DNA of 64,000 nucleotides, taken from positions 29,258-93,257 of the forward strand of contig DATKYR010000264.1 of assembly GCA_035528395.1 (NCBI GenBank). Reading direction: 5' to 3'. The position numbers and the translations under genes are program-made. Of the stretch, positions 53,865 through 63,106 are shown piece after piece. This DNA is from NIOZ-UU13 sp035528395. Its GTDB lineage: Bacteria; Planctomycetota; Phycisphaerae; Sedimentisphaerales; Anaerobacaceae. Under the pieces are notes generated by a model. It did not search any database. It was not told the origin of the DNA and was given only the letters and a program-made list of their open reading frames with translations. How positions within the stretch are numbered: the stretch's first letter is position 1; each line of letters opens with the position of its first letter.

Positions 53865-55288
53865 AATGACACCCTACGCATTTTTCTAAAAACAGCAGCC
53901 GGCATCTGTAAATACCTGTCAATATATCTTAGTTTTTCAACCTTTGATACAATAGAAGTAAATTCTTCTTCGAAACATTGTAGGCTTTTACCAGATTCGG
54001 ACCATTTGTTAGAGCTTTCCTGAGAAATCTTCCAGGTCAATTTGATAAGTAGTTTCCTGACGGGGGATAATCGGGGCTTGCAAAGGTAAAATCTTTTTTG
54101 AGGTGTTGCTTGCCCTTCGTTCTCTGCCAAATATCGTCTTTCCAACAGGTCTCCTCTCTTGGCATCCAGTACTCCTTGTTGACTGCGGATTACCTCTGCG
54201 ATATTTATGTATGTCCTTTCAATTGCACCGTTATCTGCCGCGCGACTAAAGATATTAGATAGCTCTTTATTCCGTACGGTAACAATATTATAACCTTTTG
54301 AATCTCTAAAATAATTGGGAAGCCAAGCATCCATAAAGCACACATCGGCTAATTCCGCAAATACGTCATCGCAGAAGTTGCAAGCCTTAGGCGTAAAGTA
54401 GCGGTCAGACCAAATTCGATTCATGCCCTCTGTCCAGAAAACTACACCTTCGCTAAATCGATTTGCCCTGTCTCTACAGGCCCATTTCATTCCAAAGTCT
54501 GAAGCCGGTCGGTTTGAATCCTTAATACGAAAAGTTATTCTGTTGAGCGAGTATGGATCCCCACCACCCAGTGCACAAACATATTCGGCGAAAAATTTAC
54601 TCTTCGTTTGTCCGCATACCAGACCGAGTATGAACTTTACTCTACGTTGAAGTTTTGGAATTAGCTGCATTGCTAAACGAACGGCTTTACACATACATGG
54701 TAACGCGATAATACCGTATCGCCCTTTGTGTGATAAAATATGCTTAATAACCTCGCTTGTTTCGACAGGATAATAACAGGAACGGGAACATTCGCGAACT
54801 TCCTCTGGGGTGTTACATATCTTAAACTTAAATAATTTTTCCGGGTTATCGTTTGGAGATACACAAGCCACATGGTCAACAAGGTTATCAGTAAGTAATT
54901 TTTCCAATGTCCATGTTGCCAAACCGCCAGATGCCCCGTTTTCACGGTGACTCTTAATATTAGAATATCCAACAAAGGAATCTATATAATAGCCAGTTTC
55001 CGGTGTATGTTTAATTCCAGGCGTCTCAGCAAAGAGCTTCTTACCCAATGTGTCCTCGTTATCTTTGTTGTTAAAGAATGGACACACCTTTAAGCATAGA
55101 TTACATTTTTCCCCGCAGCTATTACCGATTTCAAGAGCATTATACTCACCGAATCTGTTAAATTCGATTTTTAGGTTTTCGCGTGGGCATACAATGGCAC
55201 AAATCCCACAACCAATACAGAGATTCTTAGAAACAACTTCAGTGCATACATTTTTATGGTCTATAATATTATCCTTGATTTCGGACAT
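53858..55288 (-). CDS. F420 hydrogenase/dehydrogenase beta subunit-like protein
   Basis: 476 residues. Two ferredoxin-like 4Fe-4S motifs (Cys24, 27, 30, 34 and Cys58, 62, 65, 69) precede FrhB-like domains (GASGGLATWTLEKLL, GIIALPCMCKAVRLAM, FILGLVCGQTKSKFFAEYV, and the C-rich CNFCDDVFAELADVCFMDAW). Flavin and iron-sulfur redox enzyme. In glycan loci such proteins are thought to carry out reductive sugar modification, but the reaction is unknown. The next gene in transcription order is the pyruvyl transferase. Confidence 0.85.
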   Translation of the reverse strand: MSEIKDNIIDHKNVCTEVVSKNLCIGCGICAIVCPRENLKIEFNRFGEYNALEIGNSCGEKCNLCLKVCPFFNNKDNEDTLGKKLFAETPGIKHTPETGYYIDSFVGYSNIKSHRENGASGGLATWTLEKLLTDNLVDHVACVSPNDNPEKLFKFKICNTPEEVRECSRSCYYPVETSEVIKHILSHKGRYGIIALPCMCKAVRLAMQLIPKLQRRVKFILGLVCGQTKSKFFAEYVCALGGGDPYSLNRITFRIKDSNRPASDFGMKWACRDRANRFSEGVVFWTEGMNRIWSDRYFTPKACNFCDDVFAELADVCFMDAWLPNYFRDSKGYNIVTVRNKELSNIFSRAADNGAIERTYINIAEVIRSQQGVLDAKRGDLLERRYLAENEGQATPQKRFYLCKPRLSPVRKLLIKLTWKISQESSNKWSESGKSLQCFEEEFTSIVSKVEKLRYIDRYLQMPAAVFRKMRRVSFC

Positions 55289-56615
55289 GCAGAATCATTG
55301 CGACCCAGTATAATCCCATAGATATGCCATGTGCAATTAGAAGCGATATCGCTGCGCCTATCCCACCTAATTTCGGAATCAAAAAAAGGCAGAATAAGAC
55401 ACTCAGAATACCACCTACAATAACACTGGCAAAATAGGTTTTTTCCATTCGGGCCGAGACAATATACTGTGAGGCAACAATACCAAGAGGAAAACACATT
55501 ATGTATATTCCGAGAATTCGCAAGGTTCCTGCCTCGGAAGCATACTCAGGACGGAATAGAGTTTTCAGGATTAGTCCCGGGCAAAACAAGGCACTAATGG
55601 CTATTGGAGAAGCGACAGCAAACATCACAGCGGAATATTTCACCAAGAACCTTCTCCTTGTATTCCTGTCCGTTCCTTCTCGGGTGATCCTGGCAATTGC
55701 TGGTTTGCCAATCCTTGCTATCTGGTCCAATAAGAGCGTTGCAATTGCAACTATTTGCCAGGCCGCTGCATATCCGCCAAGTTCGGCAGTTCCCCTGAAA
55801 TATTTTAACACAAGCTGATTTAAGACACCAAAGGACAGACAACCTATAGCAGCCGCCCCTACCAAAAGATTGGCGAATCCAAGCTTGATAGCTGTCTTTG
55901 CCAGAGACTCTTTTGCTTTATAAAATTCGATTCGCCTAAACGCCCACCGTTGCTGCATAAACAGATACAGACCCGCAGATAATATAGTCCCCACACCAAT
56001 CAGACCAATGCTCAGTTTATCCGGAACGAACAATACCACAATCCAGATTAGTGCATAATAACAGCATCTCTGTATGAGGTTATAAATTGCGTCGCGCGAC
56101 ATTTTATGCCAGCTATCATACACGGCACGCAAGTCCAACGCCATAAGGGAGGTACCAAGTACTACAGCAATCACACCCCAGCTAAGCTCATTGTTCCCGA
56201 AAAGCAGCTTCCACATTATCAGCGCGAGTGTTATCAGGATTAGAAGAAAACCTCGCAAAACAAGACTTCCTGCAACTAACTGGGCAAAGCGGCTGGGATA
56301 ATGGACGAGGTCACGCACAAAAGTACGGTCCAGGCCAAAACGGACTACGACTGCTCCATAGCATCCCAATGCCAAGGCATATGCGAATAGACCAAAACCT
56401 TCCCTTCCTAAAGTATTTGCAATTTTTACTCTCGTTAAAAAACCAAGACCAGCGATAAGAAAATTCACAAAAACCAAAACAGAGAGGTTCTGGACGTGTT
56501 TCTTTTGAGAAATGACAACCTTCCACAATCTGCCAGACAAATCCGGTTTCAATAGTGGACGTTTAATTTGTTGAAAATCATAAATTTTCTTTAACTCCGT
56601 CCCCGCGGGTTGCAA
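55269..56615 (-). CDS. Oligosaccharide flippase (Wzx-like)
   Basis: Up to 448 residues with 12 to 14 membrane helices, for example LSVLVFVNFLIAGLGFLTRV, VKIANTLGREGFGLFAYALA and VIVGGILSVLFCLFLIPKLGG. The family is the MOP superfamily that flips lipid-linked repeat units. The first codons (TTG, then CAACCCGCGGGG) lie inside a dispersed repeat, so the true start may be a later codon. Ends overlapping the F420-like gene by 20 bases. Confidence 0.82.
   Translation of the reverse strand: MQPAGTELKKIYDFQQIKRPLLKPDLSGRLWKVVISQKKHVQNLSVLVFVNFLIAGLGFLTRVKIANTLGREGFGLFAYALALGCYGAVVVRFGLDRTFVRDLVHYPSRFAQLVAGSLVLRGFLLILITLALIMWKLLFGNNELSWGVIAVVLGTSLMALDLRAVYDSWHKMSRDAIYNLIQRCCYYALIWIVVLFVPDKLSIGLIGVGTILSAGLYLFMQQRWAFRRIEFYKAKESLAKTAIKLGFANLLVGAAAIGCLSFGVLNQLVLKYFRGTAELGGYAAAWQIVAIATLLLDQIARIGKPAIARITREGTDRNTRRRFLVKYSAVMFAVASPIAISALFCPGLILKTLFRPEYASEAGTLRILGIYIMCFPLGIVASQYIVSARMEKTYFASVIVGGILSVLFCLFLIPKLGGIGAAISLLIAHGISMGLYWVAMILHVRNQG
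56594..56614 (+). repeat. Dispersed repeat, copy 2
   Basis: ACTCCGTCCCCGCGGGTTGCA. One mismatch to 58036-58056 over 21 bases. It covers the possible start of the flippase gene. Confidence 0.65.
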
Positions 56616-56663
56616 TCATCCGCTGATTATGCCGATTTTTTCATTTGTTTAGCCAGGTAACTT

Positions 56664-57947
56664 CTACACAGTATGATCCTGGCTTTTTTTAAGACCTTCT
56701 AACAAGAAGGCTACAAACATCGATAAAATTAACGCTATCGCAAATACAATAGCACTCTTCTTGACTGTTCCTTTTGAAATAGTATGGATGCTCGGATTTT
56801 CTGTAACCGGAACATTTGCGGCTATCCGGTTCTCAATTCTTTTAGTATACGAGCTTAAATAATCCTTCAACTCCTCAGCTTCATAACTGCCAATTAGCTC
56901 AGTCAAAAATGAGTGGAATTGTTGGATTGTATAATACGAGGAAATATTGTTTTTCAACTCGGCGGACAGCTTTTCGTTCAAGGCCTGCAGATTCTTATAA
57001 TACTTGTACTTCTCCTCATTTTCCTTAATAGTTTCCTCAAGTTGTATTATTCTCGATTCAGCAGTTTGTATTTGGTACTCAATAGGCAAATACTCGCTTC
57101 TGCCGCCGACATCAAACTGTAGTATGATATCACTTTCGATTTTATCTGGAGTTTGGGTTTTTATGCTCTTAAGTTTTTCTAAAGTAGATTTATTTTTTTT
57201 AAAGGTAAGCTCCAAACTAAATTTGTTACTTTCAATATCGGCCATCATAGTTTTGTATGTTCGTATATTAGCAGACAACCGCTCCTGAATCATATATGCA
57301 GGAATCACATTTTCAAGATTGCTCCTTATTACAGAAGCTATTTTGAGAAGATCTTCTTTAGGTTTACCAACTATAGTCATATTTAGTAGTTGAGCTGTTA
57401 GTTTTTGGATTTGCTCTAATTGTTCTGGATCCGTTACTTTTATCTCGGAAAGGTCGGTATAGGAAGGCACTGGTTCAAACTTTAATAAATTCTTTAAAGC
57501 ATCAATACCATTTCCGGCATTGCGTATTAGTTCAGCATATTCATTGAGGCCGTTTTCTCGTAGTTTATTTATAATCTTATTTAAATTTTCTTCACTGTAG
57601 AATCTGTTAATGAGGATATTGTAATTCTTTTCGTTAAGATTCCAATTGCTTACATCATCTCTTATGTCACCTCTTACATCACCTCTTACGTCATCTCTTA
57701 CGTCATCTCTTACGTCATCTCTTACGTCATAGACATAAATAACTTTATAATTTCTTGGAGAAAAGAAAAAAACCAATCCGACTATCAACGCTGGCAAAAC
57801 TGAGCCGAGCAGAATAAGGTACTTACGTTTCCAGAAAACCCGGAAATAATCTATCAGATTAATTTCGTCTTTGTAGATATTCGTTTCTTGCTGAACATTT
57901 GTTGGAACCAGTTGGCTCTTCGAATTGTCGTTTTGCGAATCCGGCAT
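56664..57947 (-). CDS. Wzz-type chain-length determinant with a repeat insertion
   Basis: 427 residues. A cytoplasmic start leads to the first membrane helix (LILLGSVLPALIVGLVFFF, about 42-60). A periplasmic loop follows with coiled-coil segments, and the last helix is SAIVFAIALILSMFVAFLLEG near the C-terminus. Between residues about 73 and 100 is a tract of (VRDD) units encoded by 12-base repeats, which lies in the periplasmic loop. It should set the length of the polysaccharide made with Wzx and Wzy. It is the first gene of the minus-strand operon. Confidence 0.85.
   Translation of the reverse strand: MPDSQNDNSKSQLVPTNVQQETNIYKDEINLIDYFRVFWKRKYLILLGSVLPALIVGLVFFFSPRNYKVIYVYDVRDDVRDDVRDDVRGDVRGDIRDDVSNWNLNEKNYNILINRFYSEENLNKIINKLRENGLNEYAELIRNAGNGIDALKNLLKFEPVPSYTDLSEIKVTDPEQLEQIQKLTAQLLNMTIVGKPKEDLLKIASVIRSNLENVIPAYMIQERLSANIRTYKTMMADIESNKFSLELTFKKNKSTLEKLKSIKTQTPDKIESDIILQFDVGGRSEYLPIEYQIQTAESRIIQLEETIKENEEKYKYYKNLQALNEKLSAELKNNISSYYTIQQFHSFLTELIGSYEAEELKDYLSSYTKRIENRIAANVPVTENPSIHTISKGTVKKSAIVFAIALILSMFVAFLLEGLKKSQDHTV
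57652..57730 (-). repeat. 12-bp tandem repeat inside the Wzz gene
   Basis: About seven units of TCTTACGTCATC (plus-strand reading), with a few changes at the end nearest the gene's C-terminus. In frame, coding Val-Arg-Asp-Asp repeatedly. Confidence 0.8.
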
Positions 57948-58029
57948 ATTATCATTCTCCCGATATAGCTATAAAGAAAAGCATGAATGTTTTAAATGCT
58001 AAACAGTGCAAATTATAACACTGCTGTCA

Positions 58030-58056
58030 ATTTAGACTCCGTCCCCGTGGGTTGCA
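58030..58056 (+). repeat. Dispersed repeat, copy 3
   Basis: ATTTAGACTCCGTCCCCGTG then GGTTGCA. It is full length, linking copies 1 and 2. Confidence 0.65.
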
Positions 58057-58152
58057 GCTAAGCATTTTTAAGAACTACCTTGCTTAAAATGGTTGCAGCC
58101 CTCGTGTACTGGTTCAAAGTGAATCGGACGAGCTTACTTTACGGTTAAGAGA

Positions 58153-58180
58153 AACCTTGCCTTCGGCAAGGAGGTTTTTT
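58153..58180. terminator. Possible bidirectional terminator
   Basis: CCTTGCC-TTC-GGCAAGG with an AGGTTTTTT tail on the plus strand and TTTCTCTT on the minus strand. Upstream of the polysaccharide operon. Confidence 0.5.
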
Positions 58181-58273
58181 AGGCATGAGGGAGTTCTGGA
58201 TTACCATTATAAGAAAGTGTGCTGGGTAGCCAATTTGAAAGCGGCCACCCATACGATAATCCATCATACCCAG

Positions 58274-58536
58274 TTAGCTATCCCTGGTAAGTTGCACCCC
58301 TGCAGAGCTTACTTCCGTTTCACCAACTGATGGTATTGTTATCATCTCTTCAATTATTGTCAAGTTGTTATTTGTCACGATGCTTTCCTTTTGGCTTTGC
58401 GTGCTTCTCTGGCGGCAGCGAGTCTGACTTCACGCCAGGTCAGGATCGTTTCCGCTCGGCCTTGAAGTTTATCCTTCGGCGTACCGGAATCTTCGAAGAT
58501 GGTGTAGATGAGCCTAACCCGCCCGTAACTGACCGA
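58274..58536 (-). other. Gene remnant and short downstream frame
   Basis: The minus strand has a frame without a start codon (58375-58536) ending KDKLQGRAETILTWREVRLA, then a basic tail. Its stop overlaps GTGA, which opens a 34-codon frame (MTNNNLTIIEEMITIPSVGE, then a short end) to 58274. Codons look protein-like but no family is recognised. The non-coding gap 57948-58686 holds this, the repeat and the terminator. Confidence 0.35.
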
Positions 58537-58686
58537 TTACAGATTACACTTTTTTTGAAAAAATTTTGTTTGACAAAGTAAACATTTTCAAGTATTTATA
58601 AGGTGATAGAGGATAAAAGCAGCATGGTTATCACCATTTACCTGTGAGGATAGAGTCGTATTTCATTAATCACGCAGGTGTTATTT

Positions 58687-59062
58687 TTACATATCCTCGA
58701 CCGCCTTGATGTCCTCAAGTTTTAATATGCGCTCGTAGTCTTCGGGATGAAATCGAAGCATCGCTTTTTCGAAGATGTCCTCAATGTCTTCACCGGTTCT
58801 TTCAGATCTGTACGTTAATCTTCCGGGTGCGATGACAACAGCACCTATGAAGCCGGGCCGGGCTTCCATGCGGATCAGAGCCCCCGGACCGAACTCCATG
58901 GAAATCTCGCCAAACGCAATGTGTAGGTTGCTGAACTTATAGACCTGTTTCGGATGCAGACGAAAGTCATATTGACTGCGATTGCTGAGCATCTTTGGCC
59001 TGGCAAGGCGCACTTATACAGACCAAAAGACACAAACCGGTTTTCCTTAAAGCGTTAATCAT
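58687..59062 (-). pseudogene. Frameshifted secreted-protein gene
   Basis: An ATG at 59062 with AAAGGAAA upstream starts a signal peptide, MINALRKTGLCLLVCISAPC QAKDAQQSQS, which then hits a stop. A one-base shift near 58968 restores the frame DFRLHPKQVYKFSNLHIAFG and a further 80 residues to a stop (KLEDIKAVEDM). The two parts read as one exported protein with a beta-rich domain. It may be a sequencing error or a real pseudogene. Unknown function. Confidence 0.65.
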
Positions 59063-59334
59063 AATGTTTCCTTTTGCAGTCACTGCTGGGCCTCGAATTG
59101 CTTTGCGTCCTGGTCATGATTCTTGCTCCATGAGAATCTGAGATTTCGCATCCGCCTTCGCGAAGTGACGTAGCCGCTTCCACCCTTCGTAGCGGGGCTA
59201 CTGCGGAGGACGAGTCGGCGGAGTCTGCTTTGGAATCTTTGGGAACATACCGTTTGCATGATGGTTGTTGGTTCAAAAGGTTCGTATCCATCGTCCCTAA
59301 TTAAGTCCACTCGGCAAATTCAGACGATGAGGAT
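59063..59334. other. Repeat-rich gap
   Basis: Contains CTTCGCGAAGGCGGATGCG and a CGTAGC--GCTACG-rich patch typical of a dispersed element; open frames here are not credible. Confidence 0.4.
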
Positions 59335-60837
59335 TTACAAAAATCTGGGGTGGAGTGCGGCTTTTCTTTCTGTTGTTTTCTTTACAGATGCCTTCTTTGC
59401 TTCCACTATTTCTATTGCTGATTTTGGACATGCTGATTTTGGACATTCACCGGTCCAGCAATAGAGACATAGCTTCTTTTTCGGCCGCCCGATGGCCTCG
59501 ACCATATCATCCACAATCTGATATCTAAGTGTTGAGACTCCTAAATCCTTGGCAATCCATTCCACCATTTGTTTGTATTTTTTAGAATTATGGTCTATAT
59601 ATTCCGACACATCCATTAGGTCGTGACCTTCGAGACCGCGAATGGCTTTACGGGCAGCAAGCTCGTTGATGGAGCGAGTGGAAAGATTGAACCTGCACGG
59701 AAACATCAGCGGTGGGCAGGCCGGTCTTATGTGTATCTCTCTGGCGCCGCAATCCCAGAGTTTTTTTACTGTAAAATTCTTGAGCTGGGTTCCCCTCACT
59801 ATAGAATCCTCACATACAACAATGCTGTTACCTTCAATTACCTCCTTAATGGGAATGAGCTTCATCTTTGCAATGAGGTCGCGTGTCTGTTGCAAAAGTG
59901 GGGTATAACTTCTACCATAACCGGGTGTGTATTTAACAAGTGGGCGTCTGAAAGGTTTCCCTGACTCCATCGCATATCCTAATCCATGGGCAAATCCGGA
60001 GTCAGGAACGCCGGAAACCAGGTCAATATCAATATCCTTATCGCGTTTTGCAAGGTAGCGTCCACATCTTTCTCTGACTACCTCTACATTTATTCCTTCA
60101 TAGGTCGATGCAGGAAAACCGGTGTATATCCAGAGAAATGCGCAAATCTGGTTCACGCTTCGGCCGCCCGGCCTTCTTTGCACAATGCCATCTTCATTTA
60201 TCAGAATTATCTCTCCCGGTTCGATGTTTTTTATTATCTCGAATCCATTATTTGGAAAAGCGCTGGTCTCACTCGTTACCGCCCATGCATCTTCGCGCTT
60301 GCCGATAATAAGTGGTGTATATCCGAATCTGTCTCTTGCTGCATATATACCCGCTTTATTGAGTAACAAGAGTGAGCAAGAGCCTTCTATAGCGCTAAAC
60401 ATCTTCTCTATGCCGTCTATTAAGTCGTTTCCCCGGTTGATCAATTTTGCTATTAACTCTGTGGGATTAACTACTTTCTTGCTTACCTCGCTAAAAGATA
60501 TTCCTTTCTTTAACAGCTTTTCTGCCAGCTCTTCGGTGTTTTCTACAATTCCGTTCGTAGCTATACAAAATGGCCCAAACTTTGAGTTTAGATAAATAGG
60601 CTGTTCATCGGATGCGCTGATAACCCCGATACCTTTATTGCCGTTCATAGACTTATAAGCATCGTAGAATTTTGACTTAAACTGGCTCTGGCTTATGTCA
60701 TGGATCTGACGGGAAAAATCTTCTCCAAGGACTGCCAGGCCGCCGAATTCTGTTCCAAGGTGTGAATGATAATCCGTGCCATAGAAGAGAGTTTCCACGC
60801 AATTCCCCTTCGAGGCTACTCCAAAAATGCCGCTCAT
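59335..60837 (-). CDS. PurF-like amidophosphoribosyltransferase paralogue without catalytic Cys
   Basis: 500 residues. It begins MSGIFGVASKGNCVETLFYG. In true PurF the second residue is Cys, the glutaminase nucleophile, and here it is Ser. The usual RGQESAG region reads YHSHLGTEFGGLAV. The phosphoribosyltransferase half is well kept: VSGVPDSGFAHGLGYAMESG and the PRPP loop VVCEDSIVRGTQLKNF (339-355). Four cysteines near 455-475 (LCLYCWTGECPKSACPKS) recall the Fe-S region of some PurF. It may use free ammonia, another amine, or have a regulatory role. It stands alone in its own unit. Confidence 0.82.
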   Translation of the reverse strand: MSGIFGVASKGNCVETLFYGTDYHSHLGTEFGGLAVLGEDFSRQIHDISQSQFKSKFYDAYKSMNGNKGIGVISASDEQPIYLNSKFGPFCIATNGIVENTEELAEKLLKKGISFSEVSKKVVNPTELIAKLINRGNDLIDGIEKMFSAIEGSCSLLLLNKAGIYAARDRFGYTPLIIGKREDAWAVTSETSAFPNNGFEIIKNIEPGEIILINEDGIVQRRPGGRSVNQICAFLWIYTGFPASTYEGINVEVVRERCGRYLAKRDKDIDIDLVSGVPDSGFAHGLGYAMESGKPFRRPLVKYTPGYGRSYTPLLQQTRDLIAKMKLIPIKEVIEGNSIVVCEDSIVRGTQLKNFTVKKLWDCGAREIHIRPACPPLMFPCRFNLSTRSINELAARKAIRGLEGHDLMDVSEYIDHNSKKYKQMVEWIAKDLGVSTLRYQIVDDMVEAIGRPKKKLCLYCWTGECPKSACPKSAIEIVEAKKASVKKTTERKAALHPRFL

Positions 60838-60946
60838 ATTCTATCTCCTTTATGATAGGGCTGAGGACAGATTCTGATTTTTGACTTCTATTTTCTGTCC
60901 TCTGTTTTCCGTCCTCTGTTTTTTTCTCGGAACAGCATGTGGCGCG

Positions 60947-63106
60947 TCAGGATTGCTTGAGCCGGCCATCGCGGATCGGCATGGAACGGATGCGCACACC
61001 CGTAGCAGCAAAGACAGCGTTGGCAATGGCAGGTGCAATCACAATAATGGGTGTTTCACCACCTCCGGCCGAGGGTATGTCAGTTTTGTTAATCAGATGT
61101 ACATCGATTTTGGGAACATCCTTGAACCGTGGTACAAGATACCCTGCGAAGCTGGCATTCAGGATTTTGCCGTCTTCGAACTGCATCTCTTCCCGCAGTG
61201 CACCGCCCAGGCCCATGATGATGCAGCCTTGTACCTGAGAAAGCAGGTTGGCGGGATTCTGGATGGGGCCGCATTCAAAGGCTTCACAAACCTGATGCAC
61301 TTTTATTTCGCCTTTTTTGCGGTCAATACCCACCTCCACACAGGCCGCAACCACGGAATTCTTTTCCGTCCCGCAGGCCAGCCCCACGCCTAATTCAGGA
61401 GTAACCTTTTTTCTGCGTTCGGGCCAATTGAATTGCTTGGCAACGGTCTCCAGCACGGTTCGTATGCGCGGGTTGTCGAGATGGACAAGTCTAAAGGCAA
61501 GTGGGTCAGCTCCTGCCGCTGCGGCAAGCTCGTCCATAAAGGACTCTCGGGCAAAGTTGTTGGCCGTTGCAGCAAGGCACCGGTATGCGCCCTGTCGTAA
61601 AGGAGAATCGGAACTGGCCGACAGGATTTTTGTGTTGGCTATATTATATGGTGTATCAATTGCTGCACCACCGGCGTTGATGTTAGTGAAGTCCCAGGCA
61701 ATAAGCGAGCCATTCGCATCGAGGCCACCCTTGCACTCGATTACTGCTGCCGGCCGGAAATAGGCCCAGGTGAACTCCTCGGCGCGTGTCCAGTGTACGG
61801 CCACCGGGCGTCCGATGGCCTTGGCCAATCGCGCTGCTTCTTCCGCCGCTTCACCGGTGTGTTTGCCTCCGAATCCACTACCCATATCGGGCACAATAAC
61901 ACGGACCTGCTCGGCTGGAATTCGAAAAGTCCGGGCCAGGTCACCTTGCACTGCATGGGGACCATCGACGCCTGACCAAACAGTCAGCTTGCCGTCTTTC
62001 CACTCTGCCGCCGCCGCCCTTGGTTCCATCGGGGTATGCTGAACGTAGGCCACTTCGTAAGTTTCGCTGAGGACCTTTCTCGCCTCGGCAAGGCCTTTCT
62101 CAATTGAACCCCTCGTTCTTGCACGTGACCTTCCGCCTGTCCGAGCATTCTTCTTAAGATGGGAAAAAATTTCCTTGCTCGATGGATGAGAAACGGTTTT
62201 CCAGGATGCAGTTTTTGCAAGGACCTCCAGAGCCTGGGTCGCACGAAACGACGATGGCGCAGCGCATCCGACGAACTGACCATCCCGGAAAACGACCACG
62301 TCTTTCATAGCTTTTGCTTCGGAAAGATCTATTGATTCAAGCGTGGCTCCATAAGATGGTGGACGCAGGATTTTACCGTAAAGCATATTGGGCAGCACTA
62401 TATCCGAAGGATAATGGTGTGCTCCGGTAACTATGTCCCGGCTGTTCGGCCTGGGTACTGATTTGCCGAGCACTTGCCATTGGCTTACTGGTATAAGAGC
62501 GACCTCGGGAGGGATGCTTTGTTTGAAAGCTTCGGCAACATCTTTTGATTTGGCCAAATCCGCATAGGTGATAGTTTGTCTCGTTGTCCGGTTCGTGATA
62601 GTGCCATTGTTCACGTTTAAGGTGCTTCTGTCCACCTTCCATTGCTCGGCTGCAAGACCCCTCAGCAGCTCGCGGGCGGTTGCGGCGCCTCGACGAACGG
62701 CGGGTACAGTGGAAGGAGTCGTCCGGCTGCCGGCCGTTCTCCCATCATCAGGGACCAGAGCCGTGTCGGCCATTACCAGGCGAATCTGGTCAGCCGCAAC
62801 CCGCAGCTCTTCCGCCGCTGCCTGCGTTAGTTGTGCTCGGGGACCCTGGCCTTCCTCGACCTTACCGGTCATGACGGTGATTGTGCCGTCCCGGTTAAGG
62901 TGGACTCGCGCGGCAACGGTTATGGACCCTCCGCTCCGGCTGCTTCGCTGACCGAGAGAGACGCCCTGCGTCACCGTTATAAGAAGCCCCGTGCCTAACA
63001 TTTGCACAAAGGTGCGCCGGCTCAGTTGGATTTCGGAGATCAGCTCCTCAACAGACTCAGAACGCTGGGATTCAAGCATTTCTTTGGCAAAGGTTTCTTC
63101 TATCAT
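60947..63106 (-). CDS. Molybdenum hydroxylase large subunit (IorB/CoxL type)
   Basis: 719 residues from the ATG that overlaps the small-subunit stop (ATGA), with GGAGGTG upstream; a frame starting earlier would not be used. A Tat signal (LSRRTFVQMLGTGLLITVTQ) marks export. The xanthine dehydrogenase fold is split as in isoquinoline oxidoreductase: AQLTQAAAEELRVAADQIRL, RVIVPDMGSGFGGKHTGEAA, SPLRQGAYRCLAATANNFAR and the C-terminal GGGETPIIVIAPAIANAVFA. It oxidises an aldehyde or N-heterocycle with water and passes electrons to the Fe-S subunit. No FAD subunit or maturation gene is in the window. Confidence 0.88.
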   Translation of the reverse strand: MIEETFAKEMLESQRSESVEELISEIQLSRRTFVQMLGTGLLITVTQGVSLGQRSSRSGGSITVAARVHLNRDGTITVMTGKVEEGQGPRAQLTQAAAEELRVAADQIRLVMADTALVPDDGRTAGSRTTPSTVPAVRRGAATARELLRGLAAEQWKVDRSTLNVNNGTITNRTTRQTITYADLAKSKDVAEAFKQSIPPEVALIPVSQWQVLGKSVPRPNSRDIVTGAHHYPSDIVLPNMLYGKILRPPSYGATLESIDLSEAKAMKDVVVFRDGQFVGCAAPSSFRATQALEVLAKTASWKTVSHPSSKEIFSHLKKNARTGGRSRARTRGSIEKGLAEARKVLSETYEVAYVQHTPMEPRAAAAEWKDGKLTVWSGVDGPHAVQGDLARTFRIPAEQVRVIVPDMGSGFGGKHTGEAAEEAARLAKAIGRPVAVHWTRAEEFTWAYFRPAAVIECKGGLDANGSLIAWDFTNINAGGAAIDTPYNIANTKILSASSDSPLRQGAYRCLAATANNFARESFMDELAAAAGADPLAFRLVHLDNPRIRTVLETVAKQFNWPERRKKVTPELGVGLACGTEKNSVVAACVEVGIDRKKGEIKVHQVCEAFECGPIQNPANLLSQVQGCIIMGLGGALREEMQFEDGKILNASFAGYLVPRFKDVPKIDVHLINKTDIPSAGGGETPIIVIAPAIANAVFAATGVRIRSMPIRDGRLKQS

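Noticed and set aside
59055..59310. Small minus-strand frames encoding Ser/Arg-rich peptides
   Set aside because: They read through a dispersed palindromic repeat.
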